Shown piece after piece: positions 44,445-53,570 of a stretch of DNA of 64,000 bases; position 1 is the first letter of the stretch; every line of letters starts with the position of its first letter. The position numbers were made by a program, and so were the translations under genes. Origin of the DNA: Chroococcidiopsis thermalis PCC 7203 (GTDB lineage: Bacteria > Cyanobacteriota > Cyanobacteriia > Cyanobacteriales > Chroococcidiopsidaceae); the NCBI RefSeq assembly GCF_000317125.1, contig NC_019695.1, forward strand, positions 2,840,336 through 2,904,335. Direction: 5' to 3'. The notes below the pieces were generated by a model. The model saw only the letters and a program-made list of their open reading frames with translations, ran no database searches and was not told the origin of the DNA.

Positions 44445-44667
44445 TTTCCACTTTTATGAGATGATTTGATGCTATATATTAGAAGTTTTTTAAACATGTA
44501 TGAAATATGTATAAACAACTTAAATATATTTGGACATCCTCTGTAATTATACTGAGGTAAATTGGAGTCATCGACAAGCTTATTGTAACTTGTCAGTAGA
44601 ATCACGCTTGAATGTACATGGGTGCAGGCATTACCTTGCTTGCGGAGTAGCGCAAGTTGCAGCACCT

Positions 44668-44811
44668 ATGTCAGAAAATCACTTAAGTATTAGAATTCCC
44701 ACCACAGAGATGTCTATATTGGAGCAATACTGCAAAAAGCACCAAAGAACCAAAACTGATGTCATTCGCGAGTTTATTCGCTCGCTGTCACAAAATGTAT
44801 CGATCAGATAG
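44668..44811 (+). CDS. Small ribbon-helix-helix (CopG-like) protein
   Basis: The frame opens upstream, but the likely start is ATG 44668, giving 47 residues: MSENHLSIRIPTTEMSILEQ, then YCKKHQRTKTDVIREFIRSL. The pattern of a short strand (LSIRIP) followed by two helices with TKTDVIREFIRSL is the MetJ/Arc/CopG fold. It would be a dimeric DNA-binding protein. It lies between ftsQ and ftsZ on the same strand, so it may be co-transcribed with ftsQ and could act on ftsZ expression; this is inference from position. Confidence 0.65.
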   Translation: MSENHLSIRIPTTEMSILEQYCKKHQRTKTDVIREFIRSLSQNVSIR

Positions 44812-44855
44812 GGGTAAGTATGAAAAAGATTGATTTTACTGGCTAGAGTTCAGTC

Positions 44856-44896
44856 ATTCCACCGCGATCGCGGTGGAATAACTGGATTTTTTTGCA
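44856..44896 (+). terminator. Palindrome with downstream T-run after the ftsQ/RHH pair
   Basis: A 24-bp perfect palindrome at 44856-44879 (arms ATTCCACCGCGA) can fold into a 10-bp GC-rich stem with a GATC loop. It is followed by AACTGGATTTTTTT. This is a plausible Rho-independent terminator separating the ftsQ transcript from ftsZ. Confidence 0.55.
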
Positions 44897-45062
44897 AAAA
44901 GGTAAGGAAAAAATTTGCTGATATCAGCAAAATCTCCGAAAAAACTTCAATTTTGTTAAAAAATTAAGAAATACAAGCATTGCATTCGGTTTATTGCTCA
45001 ATCGCGTAAAAATATACGGTGTTATTTACCATTTGTTCTAGACAAAGGAGACAGCTTTAGAG

Positions 45063-45203
45063 ATGCCAACAATTGCCGCAGCCTCAGTTAAAACAACTTT
45101 GCAGCGAGAAATCAGCAGTCGCAATTGCTTTGTATCAGATCGAGCAGTTTATACAGAACAATTTCAAGTTAACTATAGTGCATCCAATTATCTAATCTCT
45201 TGA
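45063..45203 (+). CDS. Possible small protein upstream of ftsZ
   Basis: ATG 45063 opens 46 codons (MPTIAAASVKTTLQREISSR, then NCFVSDRAVYTEQFQVNYSA, ending SNYLIS). An AAAGGAG ribosome-site-like sequence precedes it by about 13 bp, slightly far. The composition looks protein-like, but I do not recognise the family. It could equally be chance, or a leader in the ftsZ transcript. Confidence 0.35.
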   Translation: MPTIAAASVKTTLQREISSRNCFVSDRAVYTEQFQVNYSASNYLIS

Positions 45204-45360
45204 AAACAGCAGTAGGCTCGCCCGTTCGCTGCCAAAGTCGGGTTAGCATCGATGCCTTAACTGAAATTGCCGAGGATAAGCCATAGGAAAAAAACCTATA
45301 GTGAACTCTTATCCAAATTGTCACGCTTAAAAAAAGTTGTTCGTACACACCTAGATTCCA

Positions 45361-46626
45361 ATGACACTTAACAGTAAAATAGACGTTACCCTTAAAACCT
45401 CCCAATCTCCAGGGCGGTCGGATTTTCCATTAGGCATGAATTCGACTGGGGACTTTAACAGTACAGGGCTGCATCTCGGACAAAACTACATCAGGGAAGT
45501 TGCTACTGGGGAGGACAACTTGAGCGATAGCAATATTCTTCCGAGTCGGGTAGCGAATATCAAAGTAATCGGTGTCGGTGGCGGTGGTGGCAATGCTGTC
45601 AATCGAATGATTGAGAGTGGGGTTACTGGTGTAGAGTTTTGGTCAATTAATACTGATGCTCAGGCGCTGACCCATAGCGCCGCACCTAGAAAGCTACAGA
45701 TCGGACAAAAGCTGACGCGAGGACTAGGAGCAGGTGGCAATCCAGCAATGGGAGAGAAAGCGGCAGAGGAGTCGCGAGATGAAATTGCTAACGCTATAGG
45801 AGAAGCAGACCTAGTATTTATCACCGCTGGGATGGGAGGCGGTACTGGTACAGGTGCGGCACCAACTGTGGCGGAAATCGCCAAGGAAAAGGGTATTTTA
45901 ACTGTAGGCGTTGTCACCCGTCCTTTTGGTTTTGAAGGTCGTCGCCGTGCTAACCAAGCCCACCAAGGGATAGACGCACTGAAAGACCGAGTTGATACAA
46001 TGATTTTGATCCCCAACGATAAACTGCTATCGGTGATCTCCGAGCAGACCGCGTTGCGAGATGCGTTTCTGACTGCTGATGAAGTTCTGCGTCAAGGGGT
46101 ACAAGGAATCTCCGATATTATCACGATCCCTGGGTTAGTGAATGTAGATTTTGCCGACGTGAAAGCAGTCATGGCAGATGCGGGATCGGCACTAATGGGG
46201 ATCGGCACCGGCTCTGGTAAAACCCGTGCTAGAGAAGCAGCAAACGCAGCTATTTCTTCTCCTTTACTGGAGTCGTCAATTGAAGGAGCAAAAGGAGTCG
46301 TCATTAATATTACTGGTGGCAGCGATATGACGCTGCATGAGGTGAATATGGCAGCAGATACGATTTATGAAGTCGTCGATCCCAATGCTAATATCATTTT
46401 TGGTGCAGTGATTGATGACAAACTACAAGGGGAAATGAAAATCACTGTCATTGCTACCGGATTCAATCAAGCTGATTCTCAACCAACTACCCCGACTCCA
46501 GGTATACCAATTGCTAAAAAATCCCCAACAGCACCAGCGCCGTCAACGCCATCAGCTAATGACAACAAAGAAAAACCTGGCTTGGATATTCCCGAGTTTT
46601 TGCAACGGCGGCGACCTTCACGTTGA
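45361..46626 (+). CDS. ftsZ: Cell division GTPase FtsZ
   Basis: This 421-residue tubulin homologue has [21 protein letters not shown] (GTP-binding start), [23 protein letters not shown] (tubulin signature), [25 protein letters not shown] (T7 loop follows) and the C-terminal peptide [13 protein letters not shown], which binds division partners. The first 60 residues before IKVIGV are an extension typical of cyanobacteria (start ATG 45361; a second Met at 45436 is possible). It polymerises into the Z-ring. It is preceded by a long leader region and followed by a GC-rich inverted repeat. Confidence 0.97.
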   Translation: MTLNSKIDVTLKTSQSPGRSDFPLGMNSTGDFNSTGLHLGQNYIREVATGEDNLSDSNILPSRVANIKVIGVGGGGGNAVNRMIESGVTGVEFWSINTDAQALTHSAAPRKLQIGQKLTRGLGAGGNPAMGEKAAEESRDEIANAIGEADLVFITAGMGGGTGTGAAPTVAEIAKEKGILTVGVVTRPFGFEGRRRANQAHQGIDALKDRVDTMILIPNDKLLSVISEQTALRDAFLTADEVLRQGVQGISDIITIPGLVNVDFADVKAVMADAGSALMGIGTGSGKTRAREAANAAISSPLLESSIEGAKGVVINITGGSDMTLHEVNMAADTIYEVVDPNANIIFGAVIDDKLQGEMKITVIATGFNQADSQPTTPTPGIPIAKKSPTAPAPSTPSANDNKEKPGLDIPEFLQRRRPSR

Positions 46627-46672
46627 TGGGAAGCGCGATTGTTTTTCTATGGATCGAATATATTCTTCTTGG

Positions 46673-46698
46673 TAGGGGTACACAGCTGTGCGCCCCTA
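46673..46698. repeat. Dispersed palindrome TAGGGG...CACAGCTGTG...CCCCTA
   Basis: Outer arms TAGGGG and CCCCTA enclose the perfect inner palindrome CACAGCTGTG. The stem lies just after ftsZ and could also act as its transcription end, though no T-run follows. Related short palindromes are widespread in cyanobacteria. Confidence 0.6.
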
Positions 46699-46725
46699 TC
46701 GGCGTGCCGTTTCAGGAAACTACAT

Positions 46726-47502
46726 CTACAATTTAATTGGTTCGATTGCCAAAGTTTCCCCAGCAGCAGGTAGAAGTAATTGAGTTTTAGAGCCAGAAGC
46801 TGCTAGGCGATCGCTAAATTCTTCTACACTACCAATCGATCGAATTAACATCGGCAAAATTCCCCGAGCTTCGATCTCGCCTAAAGATGTAGGAACGAAA
46901 ACGCGGGGATGCAAAGTTTGAATCAAATGCATTGCCTCTGTCGATCCCATAATCACCTGTCCCAGCAGTGGAAATACCTGTCCGATAATCGGGGCGATCG
47001 CTACATCTAGCCTACCTTGAAATTGAGCTGTAACTTTCTCGGACTGGAACCAATGAGGCTCGTAGTAAACTGTTTCCCCACTCTCCACGTCTTTGAGGAA
47101 ATAGCCATTTTCTACTTGACCTTGAATTGGTGCGCCTGTAACGGCGGTGATTCTCAACTTGCCAAAAATGTTAGTTTGTCCCGGTATCAGAGAACGAACG
47201 TCAGTGTAACCTAAGCCCTGAACAATTTTCGCTGCTGTAGGCGAACCTACCACCGGAATCTGACGATCTAATTGTTCTAACGTGGGTTTGTGGCAGTGAT
47301 CGTCCAACCCTTGAGAAATTAAAATTAAATCTATGTTTGGCAGCGTAGTCGGGTTGTATGCTGGTGGCTTGAGATGAGTCGCGGAAAATAGCCAAGGTTG
47401 CCCATAAAAAACTAGCGGATCGATCAGCCACGGATCGATCAGCACTCTCAGCCCAGCAATTTCTAATAACCAGCTATTTAAATCGATTCTAGTCAGTTTC
47501 AT
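46726..47502 (-). CDS. MBL-fold metallo-hydrolase-like protein with altered metal motif
   Basis: This 258-residue protein of the metallo-beta-lactamase fold has the strand pattern WLLEIAGLRVLIDPWL, then LILISQGLDDHCHKPTL, PVVGSPTAAKIV and VFVPTSLGEIEARG. The usual HxHxDH metal motif reads QGLDDH, so the first two His are replaced while Asp-His remain. Close plant and cyanobacterial relatives share this, so it is a family trait and not damage. Catalysis may use one metal or none; the substrate is unknown. It is cytosolic and monocistronic between repeats. Confidence 0.8.
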   Translation of the reverse strand: MKLTRIDLNSWLLEIAGLRVLIDPWLIDPLVFYGQPWLFSATHLKPPAYNPTTLPNIDLILISQGLDDHCHKPTLEQLDRQIPVVGSPTAAKIVQGLGYTDVRSLIPGQTNIFGKLRITAVTGAPIQGQVENGYFLKDVESGETVYYEPHWFQSEKVTAQFQGRLDVAIAPIIGQVFPLLGQVIMGSTEAMHLIQTLHPRVFVPTSLGEIEARGILPMLIRSIGSVEEFSDRLAASGSKTQLLLPAAGETLAIEPIKL

Positions 47503-47505
47503 ACT

Positions 47506-47624
47506 TCATAGTTATCAGTTATCAGTTATCAGTTATCAATTATTAAACGCTGCTAACTAACAATCAATTACCAACAACCACTACGATCGCTGACTAGTGA
47601 ATTCCGAATTCCGAATTCCGAATT
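47506..47624. repeat. Heptamer arrays AGTTATC and GAATTCC
   Basis: Four AGTTATC heptamers (47509-47538) and about four GAATTCC heptamers (47599-47624) fill the gap between the MBL and DUF1815 genes. The GAATTCC type recurs at 53536-53567. Confidence 0.85.
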
Positions 47625-47626
47625 CT

Positions 47627-47971
47627 TCACGCTCGCTTTGTTATCAGCTTCGGCAAGTCGCTGGGCGAAATGGAGTTTTTGACTAAATTAGCAAGTTCTT
47701 GTAACTGACTAATTGCCTCTGCACCCTCCAACTTCATGAGTTCGCGATCGTCTCTCATTTCAGTCCAGGTAATGCCGTAATCGGACACCAAAAACCGAAT
47801 CAGATGATTATCTGCCAAACTGACCATAAATGAGGCACTGCTCATTTGTCCGCCGCAAGTATAACAAGACGCAGGATATCCCCGCCGCTCTAGTACAATC
47901 GCCAAGGCTTGGAGGTTCATTACCAGATCTTGGACGTATTGTCGGTGTTGCTCTGCCAATCTCAGAAACAC
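47627..47971 (-). CDS. DUF1815 family protein
   Basis: This 114-residue protein belongs to DUF1815, found almost only in cyanobacteria. Typical segments are MFLRLAEQHRQYVQDLVMNLQALAIVLERRG, CYTCGGQM (a CxxC pair) and DNHLIRFLVSDYGITWTEMRDDRELMKLEGAEAISQLQELANLV. Its function is unknown. The cysteine pair could bind metal or be redox-active. No export signal is present. Confidence 0.88.
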   Translation of the reverse strand: MFLRLAEQHRQYVQDLVMNLQALAIVLERRGYPASCYTCGGQMSSASFMVSLADNHLIRFLVSDYGITWTEMRDDRELMKLEGAEAISQLQELANLVKNSISPSDLPKLITKRA

Positions 47972-48404
47972 TTTTTTCCTCCAAACACCACATCTAATTG
48001 TAAACCTTTTTCATTTTTTTTAGAATTTCTTTAGATTTTTGCTGCAATTTGACGATCGCAATAAGAGATTGTAACATTTCTTTGCGATCGAATTCATCTG
48101 CCTCCTAGACGTACCGAATAGGTTAAAGTAAAAGCGCCGTTCCTACGGTATTGAAACAATCTGTTTTAGAAAAATTCCAGATTGAATTATCTAATTTATG
48201 CCTGCAACTTCCAAAAAATAGACGCAATAGCTGTTAGAAACTAGGCAAGACTTCGCGAGCGATCGTAAAGAAATAAATTATGAAAAGTATAAGGACAACT
48301 TAAGTATTTAGCTCGATCTAGCTGAATACTCTAGCTGTCCTCTTAATCTCTCTGAATTCAGTTGTTTCACTCCTCGGTCTCAGGAGTGAGTTACTACTTG
48401 TATT
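47972..48404. other. Intergenic region with structured-RNA-like inverted repeats
   Basis: This 433-bp stretch has no gene. Its right part contains an 11-bp stem (48303-48313 with 48320-48330, loop CGATCT) nested in an outer 6-bp stem (48292-48297 with 48336-48341). A separate 8-bp stem (48367-48374 with 48382-48389) lies next to the DUF2839 stop. The last may be a weak terminator for that gene. The first could be an RNA element or a protein site. Confidence 0.45.
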
Positions 48405-48620
48405 CTAATCAACAGTTTGCCACCAACCAAAGGCGGGTCCAATAAATCGAATTGTGACCCAGGAAGCAACTAATAGTCCAATACCAATCCAACTAATGCG
48501 GGTACTCCACTGCGTAAGTTTCTGTGCTTGACTCTTAGTCACGGGAAGCCAGGGAAAGATTTGTGCTTCTTGACCGTACTTATCTCCCAACGCAGCTTTA
48601 CGACGCTTTGCTTCTCCCAT
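48405..48620 (-). CDS. DUF2839 family small membrane protein
   Basis: The 71 residues begin MGEAKRRKAALGDKYG, the hallmark of DUF2839, and end in one hydrophobic helix (ISWIGIGLLVASWVTIRFIG). The family is restricted mostly to cyanobacteria and plastid-related lineages, and its function is unknown. The protein is predicted to be anchored in a membrane with a short basic cytoplasmic head. It is monocistronic. Confidence 0.88.
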   Translation of the reverse strand: MGEAKRRKAALGDKYGQEAQIFPWLPVTKSQAQKLTQWSTRISWIGIGLLVASWVTIRFIGPAFGWWQTVD

Positions 48621-48790
48621 AATCTACTTCCATTCCAAGCTGTAAACCCCTTATTTCTGAATCATATCGTATGTTAGAAGCCAGAACTCAGAAGTCAGAA
48701 GTCAGAAGAAATAAATACAAATTGTTACCACTCCCGACTACGCGGTTCCGATGCGGAGGACACCTCCGCCTCCACCCGCTTCCCGACTCC

Positions 48791-50428
48791 CTAATCTTTT
48801 GCAAACAAACTAGCATCTAAATAATTACATCTAGCGGCAGGGCTAAGAGCTGCAAGTACCTGCTGTCCATAACTGCGGTGTAATACGCGACTATCTAGTA
48901 AAGCTACGACTCCTTGACGATCGCGCATAGGCGCGATCGCCCGTTGTAATTGATTTAAAGCCGCAGGTAATAGATAAAGGGCAAACCAGTCTTGACGCGA
49001 TCGCTTATAGTATTCGACTCGACCCGCCACAATTGGATGCTCTAGAGATGGTATGGGTAATGTTGTAATAATCGTGAGTTGCGGTACTGGCAAGATACCT
49101 TGATGCTGCTGCCAAAAGTCCCAACCGCTGACGAGAATGCTATTCTCATCCAAACTCATTTTTTCTACCTGTACCCGCGAACCAAACTCTGCGGCTAATT
49201 GCGCCCCGATTTGCTGTTTTAAAGGCAAATCACCAACTAAAATCATTGTTAATCCTGGCGATACCGTCGCACCAATCAAAGCATAAATTTCCCGCATCAA
49301 AGCGGGTTGATATTGGGGGGTATTGGGTAAAGGAAAGCGTTCTGGCGTGTAGAGTTGAATTGATTCGTTGTGGCGATCGCCAGCAAACTTCAAACAAGTC
49401 AGTTCTTCTGGTAAACCCAAGCGCTTGCGATAAGTCGTAGCCTCTGTTTCTCGATCTAAGGCACTACCCATGAAGACTACAGGCTGTCGAGTCCAAATTG
49501 GTGCAAGAGCCGAAGCCACCTCTGCGGGAGCGCAGTAGAGTGAAAATAAGCCTTGAGAGCGGTTTAGGCTCATCCACAGCAAGCAGTCTGGTGTTTGCGA
49601 TCGCTGTTGGAACAAATACCAATTCTTCGGTAAAGAGAGAGAATTCGGGAGTTGGGAAGCAGCGGGCGGCGAAGCGTCTTCGCCGACATTAGCTGCGTAG
49701 TCGGGAATCGGGAGTCGGAAGTCAGAATTCAATGCTACCTTGTCTCCCTTGTCTCCCTTGTCTTCCTTATCTCCTAGCCTAGTAAACAGGCTTTCCAGAA
49801 TATCCCGCTCTGCTGGGGAGACGAGATAGCACTCGTATGGGTTGGCTGGATGTCGGAAGACGGCTTTTGTCAGTTGGACTCGCGCTTCCCGAATCACTTC
49901 CGCCCGATCGGGATAAGCCAGCATCAATTCGTCCCAATTACCAGGATGAATGCTAACAGTTAGTTGCGATCGCGCCCAGTCTTCTAAATCGTCCACCCCA
50001 TCAATTAGTGTCGGAATGTTGGGCGGAAAATCGCCCGTTCCCGCCCATTGAGCTTGCAGCCAAGCCGCAGGGGTAATGAGTAAAATACCTTGAAAATCGG
50101 GATGAATCCAGCGATCGCCGACGATAATACTTTTATTCGTTTGCAGCCATTGCTGTAGAGGCGGAATTTCTACTCGCAACAGACGCTGTTGCACTTCCTC
50201 TGTTGCTACTATGACCGCCGGAGATTGCCAAAGTAGAGCTGGCGCTAGATAGCTCAGGCGATAACGTCCCTGATAGCCGCAACCAGCACCCACCTGAATC
50301 AAAGCACTACGTCCGAGCCGCAAAGCTCTAGCTACGAGTCGCGCCATCGTCAAATGATGCGACCATGCAGCCTCCGCCTGCGATCGCAGGAAGTTGTGCA
50401 GGGAATAATGTACCTCTACTTCAATCAC
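48791..50428 (-). CDS. DinG-like helicase-family protein with eroded ATPase motifs
   Basis: This is a 545-residue protein. The N-terminal part (MARLVARALRLGRSALIQVG) resembles the entry to a superfamily 2 helicase domain, and the C-terminal part (SLEHPIVAGRVEYYKRSRQDWFALYLLPAALNQLQRAIAPMRDRQGVVALLDSRVL) is typical of the DinG/XPD HELICc2 domain. The Walker A site reads GAGCGYQGR without GK[T/S], and the DEAH box is replaced by DGVDDLEDW, so ATP hydrolysis is doubtful. Residues about 213-255 (DKEDKGDKGDK, LNSDFRLPIPDY, ASQLPNSLSLP) derive from intergenic-type repeats at about 49660-49790. Its role is unknown, perhaps a DNA-binding relic conserved in cyanobacteria. Confidence 0.6.
   Translation of the reverse strand: MIEVEVHYSLHNFLRSQAEAAWSHHLTMARLVARALRLGRSALIQVGAGCGYQGRYRLSYLAPALLWQSPAVIVATEEVQQRLLRVEIPPLQQWLQTNKSIIVGDRWIHPDFQGILLITPAAWLQAQWAGTGDFPPNIPTLIDGVDDLEDWARSQLTVSIHPGNWDELMLAYPDRAEVIREARVQLTKAVFRHPANPYECYLVSPAERDILESLFTRLGDKEDKGDKGDKVALNSDFRLPIPDYAANVGEDASPPAASQLPNSLSLPKNWYLFQQRSQTPDCLLWMSLNRSQGLFSLYCAPAEVASALAPIWTRQPVVFMGSALDRETEATTYRKRLGLPEELTCLKFAGDRHNESIQLYTPERFPLPNTPQYQPALMREIYALIGATVSPGLTMILVGDLPLKQQIGAQLAAEFGSRVQVEKMSLDENSILVSGWDFWQQHQGILPVPQLTIITTLPIPSLEHPIVAGRVEYYKRSRQDWFALYLLPAALNQLQRAIAPMRDRQGVVALLDSRVLHRSYGQQVLAALSPAARCNYLDASLFAKD
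49660..49790. repeat. STRR-like repeats inside the helicase-like gene
   Basis: CTTGTCTCC and CTTGTCTTCC repeats and GGGAATCGGGAGTCGGAAGT words, the same as in intergenic gaps (13920-13980, 51785-51830), lie in frame in the gene. They make a low-complexity insertion between SLFTRLG and NWYLFQQRS. Confidence 0.8.
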
Positions 50429-50807
50429 TGACTTCTAATTCTCTACCTAGCGCGAAGTTATCATCCCGATTCCAGTCCTATTATGTATTTGTTAGCTGCT
50501 TGTTGTCTGTTCTCCAACGACTGGATTGAAGGTTTTACCCTCAGAGTCTTTTATTTTACTAACTTTTGAGGGGCGAGGAGCGAGGAGCGAGGGGGATAAG
50601 GAGGACAAGGGGGACTAGGGGGACTAGAGGACTAGGGAGAAAAGAGAGATGAGGAAGCGCAAGGTAGCACAAGGTCACGCTTGGGAGCAATTACTAACTA
50701 CCCATTACCCATTACCAATCTAAAAGCCAAAATTTCCCTCACTCCTCGCTCCTCGCTCCTCGCTCCTCCCTTTTCGCCAATCACTAAACCTATTACCAAT
50801 TCGCACA
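50429..50807. repeat. Gap filled with GAGGAGC/GCTCCTC heptamers and related words
   Basis: The gap holds GAGCGAG heptamers (50572-50595), GGGGGACTA and GGACAAG words, TACCCAT heptamers (50697-50717) and five CGCTCCT heptamers (50745-50771). No gene is seen. The promoter of the M48 gene must lie in or next to these repeats. Confidence 0.8.
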
Positions 50808-51782
50808 ATGCCAACTTATCCAGACATTTCTTGCGAAACTTTTCGCCATCCGCTCGATCGGCAAGCGGAACAAGCTTTACGGAGTTTACCAGGTTTTGAT
50901 TTGGTAGCGACACAATTCATCAAATTTTTCTACGAACGCCCCCAAATGGTCTATCACATGGGCAACAGCATTCAAGTGGGAGCGCGCCAGTATTCTAGCG
51001 TCTACCAAATTTTTCGCGAATGCGTTCGAGATTTAGATATTTCTCCAGAACCAGTTTTGTTCGTGTCTCAAACTCCCGTCGTCAATGCCTATGCTCTCGG
51101 TCAGGAGGAACCTAATATCGTTCTCAACACTGGACTGTTGGATCTATTGAATCCTACAGAAATTCGCACGGTGATAGCACACGAATTAGGACATCTCAAA
51201 TGCGGTCATACAATTTTGATTCAAATGGCAACTTGGGTGATTTCCACGGCTAACTATATTGGAGCTAGAACTCTAGGGTTGGGAAATTTAGTCAGTAGTG
51301 GATTGGTATTTGCCTTCTACGAATGGAAGCGGAAAGCCGAGTTATCAGCAGATCGAGCAGCCTTGATGGTGATGGACGATCTTAAACCAGTCTTGCAAAC
51401 AATGATGAAGCTAGCTGGGGGTAGCATTCAGTACGGTCATGAATGCAGTTTAGACGAGTTTATCCGGCAAGCAGAAAGATTCCAAGAACTCGACCAAGAT
51501 AGCTTGAACCAAGTTTATAAATTTCTGCTTTACAATAACTTTCCCCAAAACTTGTTTCTAACGCATCCATTTGCGGTAGAACGGATAACTTATCTGCAAC
51601 AATGGGCAAATTCTGCCGAATATCGTCAAATTCGCCAAGGAAATTATTCGCGATCGCCAGCTCAAAACGCAGTTAACGTCCAAACAGAATCATCCCCATC
51701 TGCCGCAACAGAGGATTTGCGCCGTCAAATTGAAGAATTGCAACGCGAGATCGATCGAATCAAGAAGAGGGGTGAGGAGTGA
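50808..51782 (+). CDS. M48 family zinc metalloprotease
   Basis: This is a 324-residue protease. The zinc site is TVIAHELGHLKCGH (HExxH, about residues 125-129), followed by AELSADRAALMV with the third ligand Glu. Hydrophobic helices surround the site (ILIQMATWVISTANYIGARTLGLGNLVSSGLVFAFYEW), suggesting membrane association as in HtpX-like proteins. The C-terminus has a short coiled coil (EDLRRQIEELQREIDRIKKRGEE) whose last codons run into a GAGGAGT repeat. It probably degrades damaged membrane proteins. Confidence 0.9.
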   Translation: MPTYPDISCETFRHPLDRQAEQALRSLPGFDLVATQFIKFFYERPQMVYHMGNSIQVGARQYSSVYQIFRECVRDLDISPEPVLFVSQTPVVNAYALGQEEPNIVLNTGLLDLLNPTEIRTVIAHELGHLKCGHTILIQMATWVISTANYIGARTLGLGNLVSSGLVFAFYEWKRKAELSADRAALMVMDDLKPVLQTMMKLAGGSIQYGHECSLDEFIRQAERFQELDQDSLNQVYKFLLYNNFPQNLFLTHPFAVERITYLQQWANSAEYRQIRQGNYSRSPAQNAVNVQTESSPSAATEDLRRQIEELQREIDRIKKRGEE

Positions 51783-51917
51783 GGAGTGAGGGAGACAAGG
51801 AAGACAAGGGAGATAAGGAAGAGATAGCTAATGACAAATGACAAATGACGAATGACAAATTCTTTATAATCAAAGATTGCGTCCCTTTATCAGTGCATTC
51901 CCTTTAGGAAAGTAGTC

Positions 51918-53423
51918 ATGGCAGAAGAAGATATCCGTGCCACGCGGTTAGAGAAAGTCGAGCAGTTGCGGCAGTTGGGTTTAAATCCCTATGCTTATCG
52001 TTGGGAATCTACCCACCATGCAGCTCAATTACAAGAAAAGTATGCCGACTTACCCAATGGGGAAGAGGTAGAAATAGAAGTGGCGATCGCGGGTAGAATC
52101 ATCGCGCGCCGCGTTTTTGGCAAACTGGCTTTCTTCGGCTTGCAAGACGAGACTGGCACGATCCAGCTGTATTTAGATAAAAAAAGAATCGATACTACGA
52201 TGGCAGAGATCGATCCAGATGCCTTCAATCATCTGAAGCAACTGACAGACGCAGGGGACATTTTAGGCGCAAAAGGGACGATCAAACGCACGGAAAAGGG
52301 TGAATTATCGGTTTTTGTTAACCAATACGCTATTCTTACCAAGTCTTTACTTCCCTTGCCCGATAAGTGGCATGGCTTGACTGATGTAGCTAAGCGCTAT
52401 CGTCAGCGTTACGTAGATTTAATTGTCAATCCAGAAGTCCGGCAAACTTTTCGCCGTCGCGCTCAAATTACGGCAGGAATTCGCCGCTTTTTGGAGCAGC
52501 AGGGTTTTATTGAAATTGAAACTCCTGTGCTACAAGCAGAAGCAGGCGGGGCTGATGCTCGTCCCTTCATCACGCATCACAACACCCTAGAAATGGATTT
52601 GTATCTGCGGATTGCCACAGAACTCCATCTCAAGCGGTTGGTCGTGGGTGGATTTGAGAAAGTATTTGAATTGGGGCGCATTTTTCGGAACGAGGGCGTT
52701 TCTACCCGTCACAATCCAGAATTTACTTCGATTGAAATTTACCAAGCCTACGCCGATTATCACGACGTGATGCAATTGGTAGAAAATATCATCACTACTG
52801 TGACACGGGAAGTCTTAGGCACGCTGCAAATCACCTATCAAGACGAGGCGATCGATCTCACACCCCCGTGGCGCAGGGTGACGATGCACGATCTCGTACA
52901 GGAGAAAACAGGATTAGACTTTCATGCTTTCTCAAGTTTAGATGAGGCAAAGGTTGCGGCGAAACAAGCGGGAATTCAAGCAGTTGAGGAATGTACTTCG
53001 ATTGGCAAACTCTTGAATGAGACGTTTGAACAATCTTGCGAAGCCACGCTGATTCAACCTACATATGTCATCGATTACCCTGTAGAAATTTCGCCACTTT
53101 CCAAGCCTCACCGCTCAAAGCCTGGTTTGGTAGAGCGATTTGAGTTATTTGTAGCTGGACGCGAAACCGCCAACGGATTTTCTGAGTTGAGCGATCCGAT
53201 CGATCAAAGACAGCGATTAGAAGCACAAGCAGCCCGTAAAGCAGCTGGAGATTTAGAAGCACAGGGAGTAGACGAAGACTTTCTCACAGCTTTAGAGTAC
53301 GGCTTGCCACCTACTGGTGGTGTAGGCATCGGGATCGATCGCCTGGTGATGCTCTTAACCGATTGTGCCAGTATTCGGGATGCGATCGCCTTTCCTTTAC
53401 TGAAACCAGAAGCAAGCGAATAG
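51918..53423 (+). CDS. lysS: Lysyl-tRNA synthetase (class II)
   Basis: This 501-residue enzyme has an N-terminal OB-fold anticodon domain ([37 protein letters not shown]). The class II catalytic core shows motif 1 ([21 protein letters not shown]), motif 2 ([24 protein letters not shown]) and motif 3 ([19 protein letters not shown]). It charges tRNA-Lys in the cytosol. Length and motifs are complete. The start ATG 51918 is preceded by AGGAAAG at a suitable distance. Confidence 0.97.
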   Translation: MAEEDIRATRLEKVEQLRQLGLNPYAYRWESTHHAAQLQEKYADLPNGEEVEIEVAIAGRIIARRVFGKLAFFGLQDETGTIQLYLDKKRIDTTMAEIDPDAFNHLKQLTDAGDILGAKGTIKRTEKGELSVFVNQYAILTKSLLPLPDKWHGLTDVAKRYRQRYVDLIVNPEVRQTFRRRAQITAGIRRFLEQQGFIEIETPVLQAEAGGADARPFITHHNTLEMDLYLRIATELHLKRLVVGGFEKVFELGRIFRNEGVSTRHNPEFTSIEIYQAYADYHDVMQLVENIITTVTREVLGTLQITYQDEAIDLTPPWRRVTMHDLVQEKTGLDFHAFSSLDEAKVAAKQAGIQAVEECTSIGKLLNETFEQSCEATLIQPTYVIDYPVEISPLSKPHRSKPGLVERFELFVAGRETANGFSELSDPIDQRQRLEAQAARKAAGDLEAQGVDEDFLTALEYGLPPTGGVGIGIDRLVMLLTDCASIRDAIAFPLLKPEASE

Positions 53424-53429
53424 GGAGTT

Positions 53430-53496
53430 GTAGGGGCGGGTTTTTACAGGATATCCCTGAAACAACCCAGAATTGAGCGAATAAACCCGCCCGTAC
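53430..53496. repeat. Inverted repeat GTA-GGGGCGGGTTT ... AAACCCGCCCGTAC
   Basis: Arms of about 13 bp (53430-53443 and 53483-53496) flank a 39-bp centre just after lysS. This is a dispersed cyanobacterial repeat type. It may double as the lysS transcript end. Confidence 0.6.
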
Positions 53497-53535
53497 AGAA
53501 GTCGGGAGTCGGGGAAGAGAGCTGAGGGAGAATTT

Positions 53536-53567
<32 letters not shown>

Positions 53568-53570
53568 TCT

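Larger units (their letters stand above)
44812..45360. other. Long upstream region of ftsZ
   Basis: This 549-bp region holds a terminator-like palindrome (44856-44879) and a second perfect 18-bp palindrome, TTTGCTGATATCAGCAAA, at 44914-44931, which could be an operator. A possible 46-codon gene lies at 45063-45203. The stretch 44880-45050 is AT-rich and is the likely ftsZ promoter area. No TATA-type box could be fixed. Confidence 0.5.

Noticed and set aside
44530-44667. Upstream extension of the small RHH gene
   Set aside because: The extension has unlikely composition, and the RHH fold is complete from the ATG at 44668.
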